Below, piece by piece: positions 60,601 through 64,000 of a DNA stretch of 64,000 nucleotides. Position 1 is the stretch's first letter, and every line of letters starts with the position of its first letter. Source of the DNA: Paenibacillus sp. E222. Its GTDB lineage: Bacteria > Bacillota > Bacilli > Paenibacillales > Paenibacillaceae. The notes under the pieces are model-generated. The model worked only from the letters and a program-made list of their open reading frames with translations. It ran no database searches and was not told where the DNA came from. The stretch spans positions 6,262,001-6,326,000 of the forward strand of contig NZ_CP058552.1 of the NCBI RefSeq assembly GCF_013401555.1. The letters are read 5' to 3'. The position numbers were made by a program, and so were the translations under genes.

Positions 60601-61905
60601 TTAATCGAGACTTTGCAAATTATCTTTTTGCAGCGACGTCCCCCGGACTTTATGATTGCGCAGTAATACGGAAGGATCATCCCCCAGCATGCCAGCAGTA
60701 ACGACAGCATTTTCGCCAAATTTGTCACGTAACTGATCCATAATGCGAATCAGGTTCTCCTTCTTCGGCTTCTGCTCATATTCGAAGAGGTCAAGCTGTA
60801 TCGCCGACTCCTCACGCGGAATCAACGTTTGGAGGGTCACACCCAACATTCGAACAGGCTTCCCGCCGCCCCAATGTTTCGCAAATAAAGCACAGGCCTC
60901 CCGGTATATGATCGATGCATCTTCAGTAGGCACTTCCATCATCCGTGATCTCGTTATTGTCTTCATATCGGGTGTACGAATCGTAATCTGAATGCCCTGA
61001 CTGAGCATTTCGTGCTTGCGCAACCGTCTGGCAACCTGGTCACTTATATTAAGCAACACCCGATGCACATCATCCGGTTCAGATATATCCGCAGGCAACG
61101 TTGTTGTGTGCCCAATTGATTTGTTCGCTTCACGTTCAGCCTGAACTGCCGAATGATTAATGCCGTTTGCTGAATTTTTTAACCAAGAGCCATTAATTCC
61201 AAACACATCGGTTAACATCCGCTCATCTGATTTGGCCAGCTGTCCTATCGTTTCAATGCCTAGTTTCTTCAGCTTTTCCGCTGTCTTTTTGCCGATGCCA
61301 AACATCTCGTTACATGGTCTATGCCATAAAATCCGAGGTACATCCCTCATCCGCAAAATCGAGATACCATTCGGCTTTTTCAAATCAGAGGCCATCTTGG
61401 CGAGCAGCTTGTTGGGTGCAATTCCGATCGAACAGGGCATTCCCAGCTCTTCCCGGATTCTAGTCTGAATACTTTCCGCTATTTCCATCGGAGTACCGAA
61501 CTGTCTGGACCCCGTAATATCGAGGTAACACTCATCGATTGAGGTCGCTTCAAGCAGCGGTGTATAACTGTAAGCTATTTTCATGAATTCTTTCGAATAC
61601 CTACGATATAAATGAAAATCCGGACGAATCACAATTAAATCAGGACACTTCTTTAATGCTTGATGAACGACCATGCCTGTGGAAATGCCCCTGCGTCGTG
61701 CCGTGTACGAACAAGTGACTATGACACCTTTGCGCACTTCACTGCTGCCCGCAACGGCCGTCGCTTTTCCTCTATATAATTCCGGTTCCTCGGCTTCATG
61801 TACAGAGCAATAAAAAGCATTCATATCGACATGCAAAATAACTCGTCCGGCGGCAGGATAATATCGATCTACATTTATGTTGTTATGCGTCTCGTCTGAA
61901 GACAT
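60601..61905 (-). CDS. dinB: DNA polymerase IV (Y family, translesion)
   Basis: This 434-residue Y-family polymerase copies past damaged bases. Palm motifs are VILHVDMNAFYCSVHEAEEP and the catalytic SIDECYLDITGSR. Helix-hairpin-helix elements follow (MFGIGKKTAEKLKKLGIETIG), then the little-finger domain (NKSIGHTTTLPADISEPDDV). A sliding-clamp binding motif of the QLDLF type lies near the end (SAIQLDLFEYE). The ATG at 61905 follows GGTGGTGG. No LexA-type operator was identified upstream, so SOS control is not established. The gene has no obvious operon partners. Confidence 0.92.
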   Translation of the reverse strand: MSSDETHNNINVDRYYPAAGRVILHVDMNAFYCSVHEAEEPELYRGKATAVAGSSEVRKGVIVTCSYTARRRGISTGMVVHQALKKCPDLIVIRPDFHLYRRYSKEFMKIAYSYTPLLEATSIDECYLDITGSRQFGTPMEIAESIQTRIREELGMPCSIGIAPNKLLAKMASDLKKPNGISILRMRDVPRILWHRPCNEMFGIGKKTAEKLKKLGIETIGQLAKSDERMLTDVFGINGSWLKNSANGINHSAVQAEREANKSIGHTTTLPADISEPDDVHRVLLNISDQVARRLRKHEMLSQGIQITIRTPDMKTITRSRMMEVPTEDASIIYREACALFAKHWGGGKPVRMLGVTLQTLIPREESAIQLDLFEYEQKPKKENLIRIMDQLRDKFGENAVVTAGMLGDDPSVLLRNHKVRGTSLQKDNLQSLD

Positions 61906-62000
61906 GATCCACCACCGCCCTTTCGTATACACAATTCCGTTAAATGCACTCTCTACTCTATTATATCAAAATCCCTTATGTAAAAATCATTTATATCCCC

Positions 62001-62108
62001 TTATTTTCGGAGAGATTTAACGATCGATCGAATGATACCCCACACGGCAACGACGATAATAGCGATTATAATGATTGAAATAACTATATTCTCCCAAACA
62101 AAGTTCAT
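62001..62108 (-). CDS. 35-residue hydrophobic membrane peptide
   Basis: The ATG at 62108, with GGAGGG 6 bases upstream, starts a 35-codon gene: a short N-terminus (MNFVWEN), a 16- to 19-residue stretch of I, V and A, then a basic tail (IIRSIVKSLRK). It is a small membrane peptide whose form resembles type I toxin or holin-like peptides, but no antitoxin RNA can be demonstrated, so a simple small membrane protein is equally likely. A longer frame through the same bases (62017-62214) lacks protein-like composition. Confidence 0.65.
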   Translation of the reverse strand: MNFVWENIVISIIIIAIIVVAVWGIIRSIVKSLRK

Positions 62109-62453
62109 TCATTTCCCTCCATTTATAAAGACAAGATTTGAATCCATAATTAATCCTGGAATACTTGTATTTAGATGAAGCATAACATATTACAAGATAA
62201 CGTTTACAGCTCACTTAACTCTACAATCCATCATTTGTTACACCAAATGGTGAATTCGATGTAGCATTTGGCGATAATGGTGCTATAATAATTAATTATA
62301 CAAATTCACGATTTTAGGACAAATCTACACTTTGAATTTAATACAGTGTAGCGGTACAGAATCGAAGGATTCGTCACCAACATTCTAATATGTTTTTTAA
62401 ACATACCATTAAACTTTCTAAAAAAAAGCGCTTCATCTTAAAGGAGGATCTTC
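62109..62453 (+). promoter_or_regulatory. Leader and promoter region of cimA
   Basis: This 345-base AT-rich gap contains an extended -10 sequence TGCTATAAT at 62281-62289 without a good -35 box, and a leader hairpin CTACACT (62325-62331)/AGTGTAG (62345-62351) followed by a second small dyad (GAATC-gaag-GATTC, 62359-62372). The leader does not show T-box motifs or an evident terminator. Confidence 0.5.
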
Positions 62454-64000
62454 ATGTCAAAGGCCATCTCCATCTTCGATACGACTTTACGTGACGGCAC
62501 ACAAGGGGAGGGAGTCAGCTTATCGGCAGATGACAAGCTCAAAATTGCCAAGAAGCTCGATGACCTGGGTGCTCATTATATTGAAGGCGGAATCCCAGGC
62601 AGCAATACCAAGGACATTGAGTTTTTCAAAAGAGTCAAGGAACTGAACCTGAACGCGAAGGTTGTCGCTTTTGGCAGTACACGTCGTAAAGGCAGCATCG
62701 CCAGTGAAGACGCCAACTTGAAGCGCATGCTCGAGTCCGGTGCTCAGGCCGCAACTCTGGTTGGGAAATCATGGGATTTTCACGTACACACAGCTTTGCA
62801 AACCACTTTGGAAGAAAACCTGTCCATGATCTACGACTCCATTGCCTATCTGAAACAAAATGGTATGGAAGTCATCTTTGATGCAGAGCATTTCTTTGAC
62901 GGATTTAAGCACAATCCGGAGTATGCACAGGCTGTGTTGACCAAAGCCCATGAAGCTGGAGCGGACTGGCTTGTGATGTGTGACACCAACGGCGGAACGA
63001 TGCCGCATGAGGTGTACGAGATCGTGTCCACTCTCGCTGGACGACTTCCTCAAGCCCATCTGGGCATTCATACACATAATGACTGTGAACTTGCTGTAGC
63101 CAACACCTTAAGCGCAGTACAAGCTGGTGCCAGACAGGTCCAAGGTACAATGAACGGGTATGGAGAGCGATGTGGCAACGCCAATCTGGCTTCGATTATC
63201 CCTAACCTGCAACTGAAGCTTGGATATGAGTGCGTTTCTGAGGATTCAATGAGACAGCTCACGAATGTTGCCCGTTATGTCAGTGAGATTGCCAACGTAA
63301 ATATGCCAATCAACCAGCCTTATGTCGGAAATGCGGCTTTCGCTCACAAAGGCGGTATTCACGTCTCTGCCATATTGCGCGATTCCCGGACCTACGAACA
63401 CATCGTTCCTGAGTTGGTTGGTAACAAACAGCGTGTGCTCGTCTCCGAACTGGCAGGACAAAGCAACATTGTGTCCAAGGCGCAGGAACTGGGTCTTGAG
63501 TTCGACCCAAGCAGTGCCAACTCACGTCAGATCATTGAGAAAATCAAAGATCTGGAACATCAGGGCTATCAGTTCGAAGGTGCCGATGCCTCTCTTGAAC
63601 TGTTGATCCGTGAAGCCAACGGTGACATGAAAGAATTGTTTACCTTTGAATCGTTCAAGATGCTTGTTGAAAAAGTGGCTGGCAAGTCTGTTGTTTCGGA
63701 AGCCTTTGTTAAACTTAACGTAGGCGGAACAAGTGCGTATACCGCAGCGGAAGGCAATGGTCCGGTCAATGCACTGGATAACGCGCTTCGGAAAGCACTT
63801 GTGCAGTACTTCCCTTCCCTTGCCAACATGCATCTGTCCGACTATAAAGTACGTGTTCTGGATGAAAAAGATGCTACTGCCGCAAAGGTTCGTGTATTAA
63901 TTGAATCCAAAAACACAGAAAACACGTGGAATACCGTCGGTGTATCCGAGAACGTGATTGAAGCGAGCTGGGAAGCCCTCGTACACAGCTTCCGTTATGC
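62454..64000 (+). CDS. cimA: (R)-citramalate synthase, 3'-truncated by the window edge
   Basis: The frame from the ATG at 62454 (AAGGAGG site) stays open to the right edge, covering about 515 codons. It condenses pyruvate and acetyl-CoA to citramalate for isoleucine synthesis. Motifs of the HMG-CoA-lyase-like barrel are ISIFDTTLRDGTQGEGVS, YIEGGIPGSN, DAEHFFDGFKHNPEY, WLVMCDTNGGTMP, HLGIHTHNDCELAVAN and GTMNGYGERCGNANL. The C-terminal regulatory LeuA-type domain has begun (FKMLVEKVAGKSVVSEAFVKL). The GTMNGYGERCGNAN motif separates this group from 2-isopropylmalate synthases, but the exact acceptor should be treated as likely, not proven. Confidence 0.9.
   Translation, partial: MSKAISIFDTTLRDGTQGEGVSLSADDKLKIAKKLDDLGAHYIEGGIPGSNTKDIEFFKRVKELNLNAKVVAFGSTRRKGSIASEDANLKRMLESGAQAATLVGKSWDFHVHTALQTTLEENLSMIYDSIAYLKQNGMEVIFDAEHFFDGFKHNPEYAQAVLTKAHEAGADWLVMCDTNGGTMPHEVYEIVSTLAGRLPQAHLGIHTHNDCELAVANTLSAVQAGARQVQGTMNGYGERCGNANLASIIPNLQLKLGYECVSEDSMRQLTNVARYVSEIANVNMPINQPYVGNAAFAHKGGIHVSAILRDSRTYEHIVPELVGNKQRVLVSELAGQSNIVSKAQELGLEFDPSSANSRQIIEKIKDLEHQGYQFEGADASLELLIREANGDMKELFTFESFKMLVEKVAGKSVVSEAFVKLNVGGTSAYTAAEGNGPVNALDNALRKALVQYFPSLANMHLSDYKVRVLDEKDATAAKVRVLIESKNTENTWNTVGVSENVIEASWEALVHSFRY

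Noticed and set aside
62017..62214. A 65-codon frame covering the 35-residue peptide gene
   Set aside because: Its product has no protein-like pattern; the ribosome site spacing and hydrophobic helix support the other frame.
62281..62453. T-box or other amino-acid-responsive leader before cimA
   Set aside because: A hairpin is present, but no T-box sequence, specifier loop or terminator/antiterminator pair could be identified.

Overview
The window looks like a chromosomal segment of a Paenibacillus-type Firmicute. The signs are very large secreted glycosidases anchored by three S-layer homology (SLH) repeats, LplB/LplC-type sugar permeases with no ATPase beside them, YesM/YesN-type and membrane-bound AraC-type regulators, Bacillales markers (YqhG, YqzE, RelQ-type alarmone synthetase, YkvI), a c-di-AMP riboswitch on a wall hydrolase, frequent TTG/GTG starts and a tRNA-Leu without an encoded CCA. 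All assignments come from reading motifs and context; no database search was possible.

Layout. 1-4.2 kb: the end of yqhG, an unrecognised secreted protein, yqzE, an Amidase_3 cell-wall amidase and a YibQ-type divergent polysaccharide deacetylase. 4.3-41.8 kb: a carbohydrate-use island. It holds a cytosolic AraC regulator divergent from a remote GH95-like enzyme, a first lipoprotein/permease/permease importer (7.9-11.5 kb), a YesM-type kinase, a GH36 alpha-galactosidase, a 1523-residue secreted clan GH-D enzyme with three CBM35/6-like modules and SLH repeats, a YesN-type response regulator, a GH95 enzyme, a cytoplasmic paralogue of the secreted clan-D enzyme, a second GH95 enzyme, a GH110-type alpha-1,3-galactosidase, a second importer (31.3-35.0 kb), a membrane-bound AraC regulator, and a GH27 alpha-galactosidase with X2 and lectin-like modules plus SLH. 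42.0-43.2 kb: tRNA-Leu(CAG) and a PL10-type pectate lyase whose signal peptide appears frameshifted. 43.6-64 kb: mostly housekeeping, including a c-di-AMP riboswitch plus NlpC/P60 hydrolase, xpt, ykvI, a GT4 glycosyltransferase, a GNAT, a HAD phosphatase, a 77-bp tandem repeat block, an RsuA-type pseudouridine synthase and an RsmF-type methyltransferase, a thioredoxin-like protein, DUF309, RelQ, pyrD, a YkuD L,D-transpeptidase, ferredoxin, dinB and the start of cimA. Three genes or gene starts are not obvious from long open frames: a 45-residue and a 35-residue membrane peptide, and cimA, which runs off the right edge.

How the island may work (inference). SLH-anchored GH27/clan-D enzymes trim terminal alpha-galactose at the cell surface, two importers bring in oligosaccharides, and cytosolic GH110, GH36, clan-D and GH95 enzymes remove alpha-1,3-Gal, other alpha-Gal and alpha-L-Fuc (or alpha-L-Gal). 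GH110 next to GH95 is the pair needed to strip a blood-group-B-like Gal-alpha-1,3-(Fuc-alpha-1,2)-Gal cap, though plant glycans carrying alpha-Gal and L-Fuc/L-Gal remain possible. Several cre-like catabolite-repression sites precede the surface enzymes, the second importer and its regulator, so carbon-source control is likely. The most unusual local features are two adjacent genes whose only well-placed start codons are CTG and ATT, a fused and partly deleted module inside the GH27 enzyme, the frameshifted pectate lyase leader, the 77-bp repeat block and the triplicated domain of a 351-residue protein.
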